The notes: a model not told the origin generated them from the letters alone. DNA of 22,307 nt from an uncultured Arcobacter sp. (GCA_937860115.1 CALMBI010000110.1:1-22307); one strand, 5' to 3'; positions 7,803-15,744 are shown, counted from the stretch's first letter. Translations and numbers: made by a program.

Positions 7803-9627
7803 CATTATCCATGAAAATAATAAAAAAATCGATCTCATATTAACTGATATTTCAATACCAAATGAAGATGGCCTTTCTATGTCAAAACGGATACGTGAAC
7901 TAGATGAACATATTCCAATTTTGATCCTTTCTGCTTTTGATGATCGTGAGTATTTTATGGATAGTATTTCACTTGGAGTAGATGGCTACATTCTTAAGCC
8001 ACTTCAAATACCACAATTTATAAAGATTATCAATAAAGTGGTTACGAAGCTCAATAATGAATATAAACTCAAACAAAATCTTAATATTTTGCACCAATAT
8101 CAACAACTCACAGATAAAAGTGCAATCATTTCCAAAACTGATACAAATGGAATCATAACCTATGTCAATGATCAATTTTGTAGAATATCAAAATATACTC
8201 AAGATGAACTCGTAGGATCACCTCATAATATTATTAGGCACCCTGATAATCCATCAACACTATTTGAGGAGATCTGGAAAACAATCAAAGATCAAAAACA
8301 GATTTGGAAAGGTGTTTTAAGAAATTTAACTAAAGATCATGAAAGTTACTATGTTGATACTACAATCACCCCTATTTTAGATATGAATGATGACATTATT
8401 GAGTATATTGCAATTAGACATGATATCACAGATGTAATGAATCCAAAAAGACAACTTTTAAATGCTATCTTTGATTCAGAAAAACCACTTGTTGTACTTC
8501 TAAAAATTGAAAATTACGACAACATAGAAAATTTTCTAGGTAAAGAGATGATCGAGGAAATAGATAAAAAATTCGCAAAGATGATCTTAGAAAAAGTTCC
8601 TAAAAATTGTGATTTTGATATAGTTTACAGCTTAGAAAGTGGAAAATATGCACTTACAAAAGATCTCAAAAATTGTGAAAATGATATAGATGAAATATTA
8701 GATGATCTTAAAACATTTCAGTCTTTGATTAATACTATGAGTATCGATTTAGGAGATATTGAATATGACATTAGCGCAATTCTTAGCGTATCATATAATG
8801 GAAATGTCTTTGAAAATGCAAAACTCGGGATCAAAGAAATACTACGAAATAAACAAAAATTTATAGTTGCGAACTATCTAAGTGAACAAAAACATGAATC
8901 AGCTGTAAAAAATATCACAACATTGACAAAAGTAAAAAAAGCAATAGCAGAACTTCGAATCATCTCTTACTTTCAACCTATAGTCAATAATCAAACAGAA
9001 CAAATTGAAAAATATGAATCTCTCGTAAGACTTGTGGATGAAGATGGTTCTATTATCTCTCCATATTTCTTTTTGGATATCGCAAAAGAGGGACAATACT
9101 ACAGTGATATTACGGCTATAGTATTACAAAATTCATTTAACGTACTCCAAAATACAACAATGAATATCTCCATAAATCTATCCGCACTTGATATTGAAAA
9201 ATATTCTACTAGAGAGGAACTTTATAGGTTACTTAATCTGTATCAAGATGATGCAAATAGGATAGTTTTTGAACTTTTAGAAGATGAAAATGTGCACGAT
9301 ATGGAAGTGATAAAAGAGTTTATTACAAAAGTAAAATCAATAGGTGTAAAAATAGCGATAGATGATTTTGGTGCTGGATATTCAAATTTTGAAAGGTTAT
9401 TAGAATATCAGCCAGATATTTTAAAAATAGACGGTAGTTTGATTAAAAATATTGAAACGAGTGAGTATTCGCTTGCCGTTGTGAAAACAATCGTAACATT
9501 TGCAAAAAGTCAAAATATCAAAACAATCGCTGAATATGCTGAAAATAAAGAGATTTTTGAGATATTAAAATCGTTAGATATTGATTATTCACAAGGATAT
9601 TATTTTGGAAAACCAGCACCATTCTAA
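7780..9627 (+). CDS. REC(partial)-PAS-degenerate GGDEF-EAL protein, cyclic-di-GMP phosphodiesterase
   Basis: The main part of a sensory cyclic-di-GMP phosphodiesterase. Residues 1-88 are the rest of a receiver domain with phospho-acceptor D23, S51 and K73. Residues about 111-220 are a PAS domain with the Aer-like IIRHPDNP segment. Residues 228-366 are a GGDEF fold whose active motif is lost (SLESGKYAL at 284-292), so it should not make cyclic-di-GMP. Residues 385-615 are an EAL domain with catalytic residues kept: E413 (ESL), N466, E498, D528-D529, K549, D551 and Q605, so hydrolysis is likely. The frame opens at an unconvincing TTG; the natural start is ATG 7632, separated by a one-base frameshift at T7 7786-7792. 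As it stands the receiver lacks its first strand. Confidence 0.88.
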   Translation: MIFFYKGNIIHENNKKIDLILTDISIPNEDGLSMSKRIRELDEHIPILILSAFDDREYFMDSISLGVDGYILKPLQIPQFIKIINKVVTKLNNEYKLKQNLNILHQYQQLTDKSAIISKTDTNGIITYVNDQFCRISKYTQDELVGSPHNIIRHPDNPSTLFEEIWKTIKDQKQIWKGVLRNLTKDHESYYVDTTITPILDMNDDIIEYIAIRHDITDVMNPKRQLLNAIFDSEKPLVVLLKIENYDNIENFLGKEMIEEIDKKFAKMILEKVPKNCDFDIVYSLESGKYALTKDLKNCENDIDEILDDLKTFQSLINTMSIDLGDIEYDISAILSVSYNGNVFENAKLGIKEILRNKQKFIVANYLSEQKHESAVKNITTLTKVKKAIAELRIISYFQPIVNNQTEQIEKYESLVRLVDEDGSIISPYFFLDIAKEGQYYSDITAIVLQNSFNVLQNTTMNISINLSALDIEKYSTREELYRLLNLYQDDANRIVFELLEDENVHDMEVIKEFITKVKSIGVKIAIDDFGAGYSNFERLLEYQPDILKIDGSLIKNIETSEYSLAVVKTIVTFAKSQNIKTIAEYAENKEIFEILKSLDIDYSQGYYFGKPAPF

Positions 9628-9657
9628 GGCTTAGTAAAATTATAAGTCAAATTTAGA

Positions 9658-9663
9658 TAAAAT
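9658..9663 (+). promoter_or_regulatory. Promoter -10 box of purS-purQ
   Basis: TAAAAT at 9658-9663 in the context ATTTAGATAAAATCCC, nearly the same as the element before rpsF. Predicted start near 9670, with the purS ATG at 9699. This gives purS and its followers a promoter independent of purC and of the inserted signalling gene. The ribosome site is AGAGGT at 9687-9692. Confidence 0.5.
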
Positions 9664-9698
9664 CCCAAAATATCGAATAAACATATAGAGGTAAAAAA

Positions 9699-9944
9699 AT
9701 GAAAGCTATCGTAAATATTGGTCTTAAAAAAGGTGTTCTTGACTCACAAGGAAAAGCAACTCACCATACACTTGATACACTTGGATTTACTAGTTTAGTA
9801 AAAGATGTAAGAGTTGGAAAACAAATCATTATTGAATTGAACACAAATGATGAAAATGAAGCACGAGAATCAGTTACTAAAATGTGTAAAGATCTTTTAG
9901 CAAATACTGTTATTGAAGATTTCGAAATTACTTTAGAGGCTTAA
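9699..9944 (+). CDS. purS: Phosphoribosylformylglycinamidine synthase subunit PurS
   Basis: Small subunit of the three-part FGAM synthase (PurS, PurQ, PurL) of purine synthesis; it bridges the glutaminase and synthetase subunits. The 81-residue product has the family pattern of KAIVNIGLKKGVLDSQGKA, then LGFTSLVKDVRVGKQI and a C-terminal helix ending DFEITLEA. Length is typical. It is four bases before purQ, consistent with coupled production. purL is not in this window. Confidence 0.95.
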   Translation: MKAIVNIGLKKGVLDSQGKATHHTLDTLGFTSLVKDVRVGKQIIIELNTNDENEARESVTKMCKDLLANTVIEDFEITLEA

Positions 9945-9947
9945 AAG

Positions 9948-10619
9948 ATGCATGTAGTAGTTTTACAATTTCCAGGGACAAACTGTGAATATGACACAAA
10001 ATATGCTTTTGAAAAATTAGGCGCGCAAGTTTCTATAGTTTGGCATGAAGAAAAATCGATCCCAACTGATACAAAACTTGTAGTTTTCCCAGGTGGATTC
10101 TCTTATGGAGACTATTTAAGAAGTGGAGCTTTAGCAAAACACGCTCCTATTATGGATGCTGTAAAAGAGTATGCTAACAATGGTGGCTATGTTCTTGGTA
10201 TCTGTAATGGTTTTCAAATTTTAACAGAAACTGGTCTTTTACCTGGTGCTCTTAAAAGAAACGATAATCTTCATTTTATCTCTAAACATCATCACTTAAA
10301 AGTTGTAAATAATGATAATAGGTTTTTACAAGAATTAAATGTTGGTGATGTTTTAAATATCCCAGTTGCACACCATGATGGAAACTTCTACATCGATGAT
10401 GCTGGACTTAAAGAGTTAAAAGCAAATGGTCAAGTATTACTCCAATATTGTGATAAGAATGGTGTCAACCAAGTATTAAATGGAAGTGTTGAACAAATTG
10501 CTGGAATTTGTAACAAAAACAAAAACGTATTTGGTTTAATGCCACACCCTGAACGAGCTATGGAGCTTTTACTTGGATGTGATGATGGTGTAAAAATGCT
10601 TGAAGGTTTTTTAAAATAA
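9948..10619 (+). CDS. purQ: Phosphoribosylformylglycinamidine synthase glutaminase subunit PurQ
   Basis: Class I glutamine amidotransferase that releases ammonia from glutamine for FGAM formation with PurL and PurS. The catalytic triad is visible: C86 in LGICNGFQ, with H200 and E202 in LMPHPERA. The N terminus (VVVLQFPGTNCEYDT) and the FPGGFSYGDYLRSGALA block near residues 47-63 are diagnostic of PurQ. Length (223) is normal. It directly follows purS and leads into the SH3 protein, plsC and polyprenyl synthase genes. Confidence 0.97.
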   Translation: MHVVVLQFPGTNCEYDTKYAFEKLGAQVSIVWHEEKSIPTDTKLVVFPGGFSYGDYLRSGALAKHAPIMDAVKEYANNGGYVLGICNGFQILTETGLLPGALKRNDNLHFISKHHHLKVVNNDNRFLQELNVGDVLNIPVAHHDGNFYIDDAGLKELKANGQVLLQYCDKNGVNQVLNGSVEQIAGICNKNKNVFGLMPHPERAMELLLGCDDGVKMLEGFLK

Positions 10620-10628
10620 TCAGATCAC

Positions 10629-11729
10629 ATGACAAACACTATTAAACTTTTTTTTGGTTTTTTCCTCCTTTTTTTTCAGATTACAATAGGTGCAGTTGAA
10701 TGGGAGGAGATTAAACCTAAACTTGAACCGGAAAAAGTTTTGCATGCAAAATACACTGCCTATCCAACACTTGTTCATACAAATGAAAAATTTGAAGTCA
10801 AAATCGAAGCTAATATTTTACTTCCTGAGGATAAAGAGTTTTCTCTTTTTACAGATATCCCAGAAACACCAAATCTTATAAAAAAAACTGATGAGATTAC
10901 ATGGTATAAAAAACAAACTGCAACATACGAAGCAACAATCACTTTTCAAGCAAAAGATGCACCTTTTAGTTTTCCAATAATTGGTTTATCTATCTTAGAT
11001 AGTAATAACACTATGATCGACAAGACATTGTTAGTACTTGATAATATTCCATTTACAAAACTCACTTACAATAAAGATCTTTATTCAAATTTAGAAGCTT
11101 CTTCACTTTCTATAGATAATCTCAAAGTAAAGCAATACAACAACGATGAAATTTTATGTTCTATGGAGATCCATGCGAAAAATAGTAATCTAGGTGACTT
11201 TAAAATACCTCACTTTTCAAATCAAGGAAACAAAGGACTTGTAAACAAAAATGGTGAGCAGATCTTATATTATTTTGTTATAGTACCTCTTGATACACAA
11301 AGTATAAAATTTGAATATTATAACTCTACATCCAAACAAGTTCTTTTACAAGAGATTCCTGTGATTGTAGAAGAGGATCTTGTAAGTACACAAACTGATC
11401 TTAATCCTGATGCTGGAAATCTTAGTTTTTATAAAAAAGTTTTTTATGCATTTATGGCTACCATTTTTTTGATGGTTTATTATTATAAAAGATACAAAAT
11501 AGCGCTTATCTTTACAACTATTTTTACAGTTCTTTTAATAGCTATGCTTCTTCCAAATAGCCATATGACACTTAAAAAAGATCAAAGAGTCTATATTCTT
11601 CCTACACATAACTCTACTGTGTTTAAAGTGATTAGTGAAGAGGAAGATGTTGAAGTTTTAGTTGAAAAAAATGGATTTAAGAAAATACTTTTTAAAAACA
11701 ATCATATCGGATGGGTAAAAAATGACTAA
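10629..11729 (+). CDS. Membrane-anchored periplasmic protein with C-terminal SH3-like domain
   Basis: Unknown function. Residues 1-22 look like a signal peptide (hydrophobic FFGFFLLFFQITIG, cut near GAVEW). Residues 23-265 are a beta-rich periplasmic region. Two helices at 271-286 and 291-309 form a hairpin with a short basic turn (YKRYK) at the cytoplasmic side, so the last 55 residues return to the periplasm. Those residues (314-366, RVYILPTHNSTVFKV to GWVKND) look like a bacterial SH3 domain. The gene lies ten bases after purQ and overlaps plsC by eight. C. jejuni has a periplasmic protein gene in the same place (Cj0515). No clear Shine-Dalgarno precedes the ATG. A link to cell-envelope work is suggested by its neighbours only. 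Confidence 0.8.
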   Translation: MTNTIKLFFGFFLLFFQITIGAVEWEEIKPKLEPEKVLHAKYTAYPTLVHTNEKFEVKIEANILLPEDKEFSLFTDIPETPNLIKKTDEITWYKKQTATYEATITFQAKDAPFSFPIIGLSILDSNNTMIDKTLLVLDNIPFTKLTYNKDLYSNLEASSLSIDNLKVKQYNNDEILCSMEIHAKNSNLGDFKIPHFSNQGNKGLVNKNGEQILYYFVIVPLDTQSIKFEYYNSTSKQVLLQEIPVIVEEDLVSTQTDLNPDAGNLSFYKKVFYAFMATIFLMVYYYKRYKIALIFTTIFTVLLIAMLLPNSHMTLKKDQRVYILPTHNSTVFKVISEEEDVEVLVEKNGFKKILFKNNHIGWVKND

Positions 11730-12393
11730 AATAAGAGGTATTCTTATTTTAATACAGTTCGCTTTTACTGTATCTATTACTATTATTTTGATGTATCTAT
11801 TCAAAAAATCAAATAGAAAAGTAAGACTTGTATGGGCGAATTTGCAACTCAAACTGATGGGCGCCAACCTAATCGAAGAAGGATCATACGATCAATCGGC
11901 TGATATGCTGATCTTCAATCATCAATCGATGATGGATATTATACTTTTTGAAGCGATTGCTTCAAGAGATATCGCATGGGTAGCAAAAAAAGAGATTGGT
12001 GATATCCCATGGTTTGGGCACATATTAAAAGTTCCAAATATGATTATGGTTGAGAGAGAGAGTAAAAAAAGTCTTATTCAACTTTTAAAAGATACAAAAG
12101 AAAGATTAGATGATGGACGACAACTTTGTATTTTTCCAGAAGGTACAAGAACAGATGGAAAACATCTTCGTAAATTCAAAGCTGGTGCAAAAGTGATAGC
12201 TGAAAAATATAATCTAAAAGTGCAGCCAGTTGTAATTATTGGGTCAATTGATGTATTTGATTCAAAAAGAGCTACTCAAAAAAGTGGAAATATTAAAGTT
12301 GTATATTTACCAACAGTTGAAGCTTCCAAAGAGAGTTTTTGGTATGAAGAGAGTGAAGAAAAAATGGGCGAAATACTTAAACAAAATATTTAA
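11722..12393 (+). CDS. plsC: 1-acyl-sn-glycerol-3-phosphate acyltransferase
   Basis: Transfers the second acyl chain to lysophosphatidic acid, giving phosphatidic acid for phospholipid synthesis at the inner membrane. Residues 5-27 form a membrane helix. The catalytic HxxxxD box is H67-D72 (FNHQSMMD), VERESKKS near 110 is block II, and FPEGTRTDG at 138-146 is the glycerol-phosphate-binding block III. The 223-residue length fits. The ATG overlaps the previous gene by eight bases, and the polyprenyl synthase starts 14 bases on, grouping membrane-lipid genes behind the purine genes as in C. jejuni Cj0514-Cj0516. Confidence 0.93.
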   Translation: MTKIRGILILIQFAFTVSITIILMYLFKKSNRKVRLVWANLQLKLMGANLIEEGSYDQSADMLIFNHQSMMDIILFEAIASRDIAWVAKKEIGDIPWFGHILKVPNMIMVERESKKSLIQLLKDTKERLDDGRQLCIFPEGTRTDGKHLRKFKAGAKVIAEKYNLKVQPVVIIGSIDVFDSKRATQKSGNIKVVYLPTVEASKESFWYEESEEKMGEILKQNI

Positions 12394-12407
12394 AAGGCAA
12401 AAAGATT

Positions 12408-13310
12408 ATGGAAATATTACAAAAAGTTCAAGAACAAATACTATCTTACGTTAAAGAGATAGCAGATGATAAAAGTCTAGAACTTTTGGGATTACTTCCA
12501 AATGGAAAGATGCTTCGAAGTAAATTGATCTTGAAAATTGCAGGAGCAAATGAAGAGTCGATAAAACTATGTGCAGTTGTAGAGATGATCCATGCTGCTT
12601 CACTGCTTCACGATGATGTAATCGATGATGCAACTACAAGAAGAGGGAAACAGACGATTAACGCTCTTTTTGATAACAAAACATCGATTATGTTTGGGGA
12701 TATTTTGTATTCAAAAGCATTTACAGAACTAACTAAAATGGATAAAGAGGTTGCTTATACTATCTCAAATGCTGTCACACTTTTAAGTGTTGGGGAGCTT
12801 TTAGATGTAGAACTTTCAAAAATATTCAATACTTCATACGATAAATATCTTGATATGATCTATAAAAAAACAGCATCACTTATAGAAGCAAGTGCCAAAA
12901 GTGCAGCTATTTTAGCAAATAAAAATAGAGATAATTTTGCACTTTATGGAAAAAATCTTGGTCTTGCTTTTCAGATGGTAGATGATATTTTAGATATCAC
13001 AGAAGATAGTGAAAAGTTAGGGAAACCTGCTATGCTTGATTTTGTAGAGGGAAAAGTCACTATCCCTTATCTTTTTACCTATGAAAGATCAAATGAGCAA
13101 GATAAAACAAAACTAGAAAACTTTTATAAAAAAGAACTCTCAAATGATGAAACTTTGTGGCTTAAAAACCAATTTAGTACCACAAATGCGATCCAAGATA
13201 GTATCGCTTTAGCACAAAAATTTGGATCAAATGCCATTGAAGCTATCAAAGATGAAAATAATGAAGATCTTGTTCTTATCATGAAAGCGATGATTGAGCG
13301 AGATTTCTAA
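12408..13310 (+). CDS. ispB: Long-chain polyprenyl diphosphate synthase
   Basis: Trans-prenyltransferase that extends allylic diphosphates with isopentenyl diphosphate, probably for the menaquinone side chain. The first aspartate motif is D69-D70-x-x-D73 (LLHDDVIDD), followed by RRGK at 78-81; the second is D192-D193-x-x-D196 (MVDDILD). The first motif is the short DDxxD type with alanine five residues before it, which favours long-chain (octaprenyl-like) products over farnesyl synthases, whose bacterial form has a longer DDxxxxD. Length 300 is slightly short but normal for Campylobacterota. The exact chain length, and so the symbol, is an inference. Confidence 0.88.
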   Translation: MEILQKVQEQILSYVKEIADDKSLELLGLLPNGKMLRSKLILKIAGANEESIKLCAVVEMIHAASLLHDDVIDDATTRRGKQTINALFDNKTSIMFGDILYSKAFTELTKMDKEVAYTISNAVTLLSVGELLDVELSKIFNTSYDKYLDMIYKKTASLIEASAKSAAILANKNRDNFALYGKNLGLAFQMVDDILDITEDSEKLGKPAMLDFVEGKVTIPYLFTYERSNEQDKTKLENFYKKELSNDETLWLKNQFSTTNAIQDSIALAQKFGSNAIEAIKDENNEDLVLIMKAMIERDF

Positions 13311-13327
13311 CTATCTTTTTAGTTCCA

Positions 13328-13960
13328 CTACTTTTTTTCTATTCCAAAATATTGTGATCGCACTGTTATGTCTGTGATCGCAATATTTGAAAGTAATATA
13401 TCAAAAACAACATCTGCTATCTCATCTGCAAGTAAGTGATTCGCTTCTTTAGATGATGGTTGAAATTTAAGATCATCAAAAAAAGGTGTAAGGGTCATAT
13501 CTGGGTTAATAGAGGTGACTCTTACTCCACTTTTTCTCACCTCTTCAAATAATGCTAATGCAAAATCACGAAGTCTGCTTTTTGTTGCTGTATAGAGTGC
13601 AGAAAATTTAGAGTGCCTTGTAGCTTCAATCGATGCGATATTGATTATGATCCCTTTTGTTTGTTTTAATGATCTAAGGGTTAAATTCGTAAGAAGTATT
13701 GGTGCAGTTAGATTAATAGCTATCAAATTATCGATTTGCTTGGTGTTTAACTCCTCGTGAGGCTCAAATAAACCGATTCCTGCACAATTGATCAAGAAAT
13801 CGATTTGTGTTGTTTTTAGGATCTCTTTAACTTCTTTTTCTAACTCTTCTTTATTTTCTAAACGTGAACTAAGTCTAATCACTAGATGATTATTGTTTTC
13901 TAATTTTTCACAAATAGCTTTTCCAATCCCGCTGCTATATCCAGTTACGATTCCTATCAT
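13328..13960 (-). CDS. Short-chain dehydrogenase/reductase
   Basis: A 210-residue NAD(P)-dependent oxidoreductase with a Rossmann fold. TGYSSGIG at residues 6-13 binds the nucleotide, NCAG at 58-61 is the usual NNAG position with one change, and the catalytic residues are S110, Y123 and K127 (YTATK). The start ATG overlaps the dedA stop by four bases, so it is the last gene of a regulator-dedA-SDR operon. It is convergent with the polyprenyl synthase gene, with only 17 bases between them and no obvious terminator. Substrate unknown. Confidence 0.9.
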   Translation of the reverse strand: MIGIVTGYSSGIGKAICEKLENNNHLVIRLSSRLENKEELEKEVKEILKTTQIDFLINCAGIGLFEPHEELNTKQIDNLIAINLTAPILLTNLTLRSLKQTKGIIINIASIEATRHSKFSALYTATKSRLRDFALALFEEVRKSGVRVTSINPDMTLTPFFDDLKFQPSSKEANHLLADEIADVVFDILLSNIAITDITVRSQYFGIEKK

Positions 13961-14559
13961 AGGGTACTCTTTTTCATTTTTTGAATATAAATGAACACAA
14001 CTATCAACATAGCAAAAAGCAGCCCAATAATAATCTGATGCAGATACTCTTTTAGTAACACCTCATTTCCACCTATAAAATATCCAAGCATCGCTAATAT
14101 AATCACCCAAATCCCAGCACCTAAACTTGTATAGAGTGAAAACTTATACAAACTCATCCTAGAAAGCCCAGCAGGAAGAGAGATATATTGCCTTACAACT
14201 GGTACAAGCCTTCCTACAAATGTTGAAATCTCTCCATGTTTTTTAAAATACTCTTCCATTTTGATAAGAGTCTCTTCTTTAAAAAAGAAATATTTTCCAA
14301 ATCGAAGCACAAAAACTCGCCCAAATTTAATTGCTAAAAAATAGTTAAATACTCCACCTGCAAGACTTCCAGTAATTCCTGAAAAAATAACCAAAAATAG
14401 ATCCATCTCCCCTTTGCTTGCCAAATAACCAGCAGGTATCATAGCAACTTCTGATGGAAATGGAAAAAATGAACTCTCCAAAAACATCATTACAAATATC
14501 CCGATGTATCCCAAATCTGAAACAGTTTGTACTATCCAATTTATCATATCATGCAGCAT
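13957..14559 (-). CDS. DedA family membrane protein
   Basis: An integral inner-membrane protein of the DedA/VTT superfamily, whose members include undecaprenyl-phosphate flippases and proteins needed for membrane proton homeostasis. Visible are the conserved FLESSFFPFPSEVAMIPAG segment (about residues 26-44) with its acidic glutamates, and GRLVPVVRQYISLPAG near 112-127 with the two key arginines. Several hydrophobic spans follow. Length 200 is normal. AAAGG at plus-strand 14566-14570 is suitably placed before the ATG at 14559. It lies 11 bases after the Crp/Fnr gene. Which DedA subgroup it belongs to cannot be settled by eye. Confidence 0.92.
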   Translation of the reverse strand: MLHDMINWIVQTVSDLGYIGIFVMMFLESSFFPFPSEVAMIPAGYLASKGEMDLFLVIFSGITGSLAGGVFNYFLAIKFGRVFVLRFGKYFFFKEETLIKMEEYFKKHGEISTFVGRLVPVVRQYISLPAGLSRMSLYKFSLYTSLGAGIWVIILAMLGYFIGGNEVLLKEYLHQIIIGLLFAMLIVVFIYIQKMKKSTL

Positions 14560-14570
14560 TTCTTTCCTTT

Positions 14571-15212
14571 TTAAAACTCTAAAAACATTTTGAGTTTCTC
14601 TTTATCTATTAAGCGATTTTCACTATCTAAAATCTCTATTTTTCTAAGTTTTCCAAGAGTTCTTGAAAGTGTTTCTGGAGTCATATTAAGTAGATTTGCG
14701 ATATGAATATTTTTATTTTCATAAAAAATATTTCGATTTTCATCAAGCAAAGAACACACTTTTGTGGTAGCATCAAATATTAGATTTCGATTAATACTTA
14801 TTTCAAGATTTTTAATCTTTTTTGTAAGCGACCTAATTATATCAATTGATACATTTGAGCTCATTTGAATCATCTGTATAAATTTTTCTCTCTCTATTTT
14901 TCCTATAATTGCTTCACTACTCATACAAACTGCAGTTGCAGGGAATCTAATATTTTCTAAAGTAGCCATCTCTCCTACAAGTGTTGGCTTCGAAAAATAG
15001 TGTAAAACCACCTCTTGTGATTTTATCCCTGTTTTGTATAGTTTCAGTTCTCCTGAAATAAGAAGATAAAAATATTTTGCATCATCTCCCTCATAAAACA
15101 CAATGTTATTACTTTCAAATTTTTCTACTCTTATAATTTGACTCAGTTTTTCTATCTCATCGCTATTCAAACTACTAAACATATCTATATTATGTAATAT
15201 CTTTTTGATCAT
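14571..15212 (-). CDS. Crp/Fnr family transcription regulator
   Basis: A 213-residue regulator with an N-terminal cyclic-nucleotide-binding-type beta barrel (about 15-110), a long dimer helix (about 115-140) and a C-terminal winged helix. The recognition helix reads TPETLSRTLGKLR (178-190) with E180, S183 and R184, the ExxSR pattern FNR uses to read TTGAT half-sites. It lacks the N-terminal cysteine cluster of FNR (only C96 and C153), so an iron-sulphur oxygen sensor is unlikely; a DNR/NssR-like nitric-oxide response fits the neighbours but is inferred. A perfect FNR-type box lies 25 bases upstream of its start. No Shine-Dalgarno precedes ATG 15212, and the best -10 box would give a nearly leaderless transcript. 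Confidence 0.9.
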   Translation of the reverse strand: MIKKILHNIDMFSSLNSDEIEKLSQIIRVEKFESNNIVFYEGDDAKYFYLLISGELKLYKTGIKSQEVVLHYFSKPTLVGEMATLENIRFPATAVCMSSEAIIGKIEREKFIQMIQMSSNVSIDIIRSLTKKIKNLEISINRNLIFDATTKVCSLLDENRNIFYENKNIHIANLLNMTPETLSRTLGKLRKIEILDSENRLIDKEKLKMFLEF

Positions 15213-15219
15213 AAGAAAG

Positions 15220-15225
15220 ATTATA
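15220..15225 (-). promoter_or_regulatory. Likely -10 box of the Crp/Fnr gene
   Basis: A perfect TATAAT on the minus strand at 15225-15220. A start seven bases on would fall at about 15213, directly at the ATG (15212-15210), so the transcript may have little or no leader; indeed no Shine-Dalgarno is present. The FNR-type box centre lies about 30 bases upstream of this start, a position that would block polymerase, so autorepression is plausible. Confidence 0.45.
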
Positions 15226-15236
15226 CACTATCTTTA

Positions 15237-15250
15237 TTGATATAGATCAA
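15237..15250. promoter_or_regulatory. Perfect FNR/DNR-type operator TTGAT-ATAG-ATCAA
   Basis: TTGATATAGATCAA is an exact match to the TTGAT-N4-ATCAA consensus of FNR-class regulators. It lies between the divergent Crp/Fnr gene and the hemerythrin gene. Its centre (15243.5) is about 41 bases before the predicted hemerythrin transcription start, the class II activator position, and about 30 bases before the predicted regulator start, a repressor position. Confidence 0.8.
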
Positions 15251-15271
15251 TGAAATCTCTTTCAATCTTGC

Positions 15272-15277
15272 TAGAAT
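15272..15277 (+). promoter_or_regulatory. -10 box of the hemerythrin operon
   Basis: TAGAAT at 15272-15277, preceded by CTTGC, gives a start near 15284-15285. The leader is then about 20 bases and holds AAAGGA at 15293-15298, five bases from the ATG at 15304. The FNR-type box sits where a -35 box would be, as in activator-dependent promoters. Confidence 0.6.
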
Positions 15278-15303
15278 AAGAAAAAACTTACCAAAGGAAA
15301 ACT

Positions 15304-15744
15304 ATGCTTATAGACAAAAACAATATTCCAATTGTTGCAATGGAGTTTATGAATGATGTTCATGGTGAGGATATAGATATTATAAATAGCCTTTTTGAAC
15401 TTATTGTAAACTATGAACAAAATCCAAGTGAAGAGAATAAAATAACCTTCAATCAAACATATCAAGAGTGGATAGAACATACAATGGCTCACTTTCAAAG
15501 AGAAGAGAAAATGATGGAGGAGAAGCGATTTCCACCTTATCCATTTCATAAAGGGGAACATGATAGAGCTTTAGAAAAAATGCACGACATATTTCATACA
15601 TGGGAAAAAACAAATGATATTGGGATTTTAAAAATATATTTTATAGAGGAGCTTCCCCTTTGGCTTGAAAACCATATCAAATCGATGGATACAGTAACAG
15701 CGATATTTTTTAGAACAGGGCTTAGTCCTTGTGCGATCCACTAA
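15304..15744 (+). CDS. Bacteriohemerythrin
   Basis: A single-domain four-helix protein with a non-heme di-iron site, able to bind oxygen or nitric oxide. All expected ligands are present with canonical spacing: H20, H63, E67, H82, H86, H124 and D129 (for example E67 to H82 is 15, H124 to D129 is 5). H59 is an extra histidine nearby. The 146-residue length includes a slightly long loop after the first helix. It is the first gene of a three-gene run and its stop TAA overlaps the next ATG by one base. The promoter carries a perfect FNR-type box, so expression is probably controlled by the divergent Crp/Fnr protein. Role in nitric-oxide or oxygen handling is inferred. Confidence 0.9.
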   Translation: MLIDKNNIPIVAMEFMNDVHGEDIDIINSLFELIVNYEQNPSEENKITFNQTYQEWIEHTMAHFQREEKMMEEKRFPPYPFHKGEHDRALEKMHDIFHTWEKTNDIGILKIYFIEELPLWLENHIKSMDTVTAIFFRTGLSPCAIH

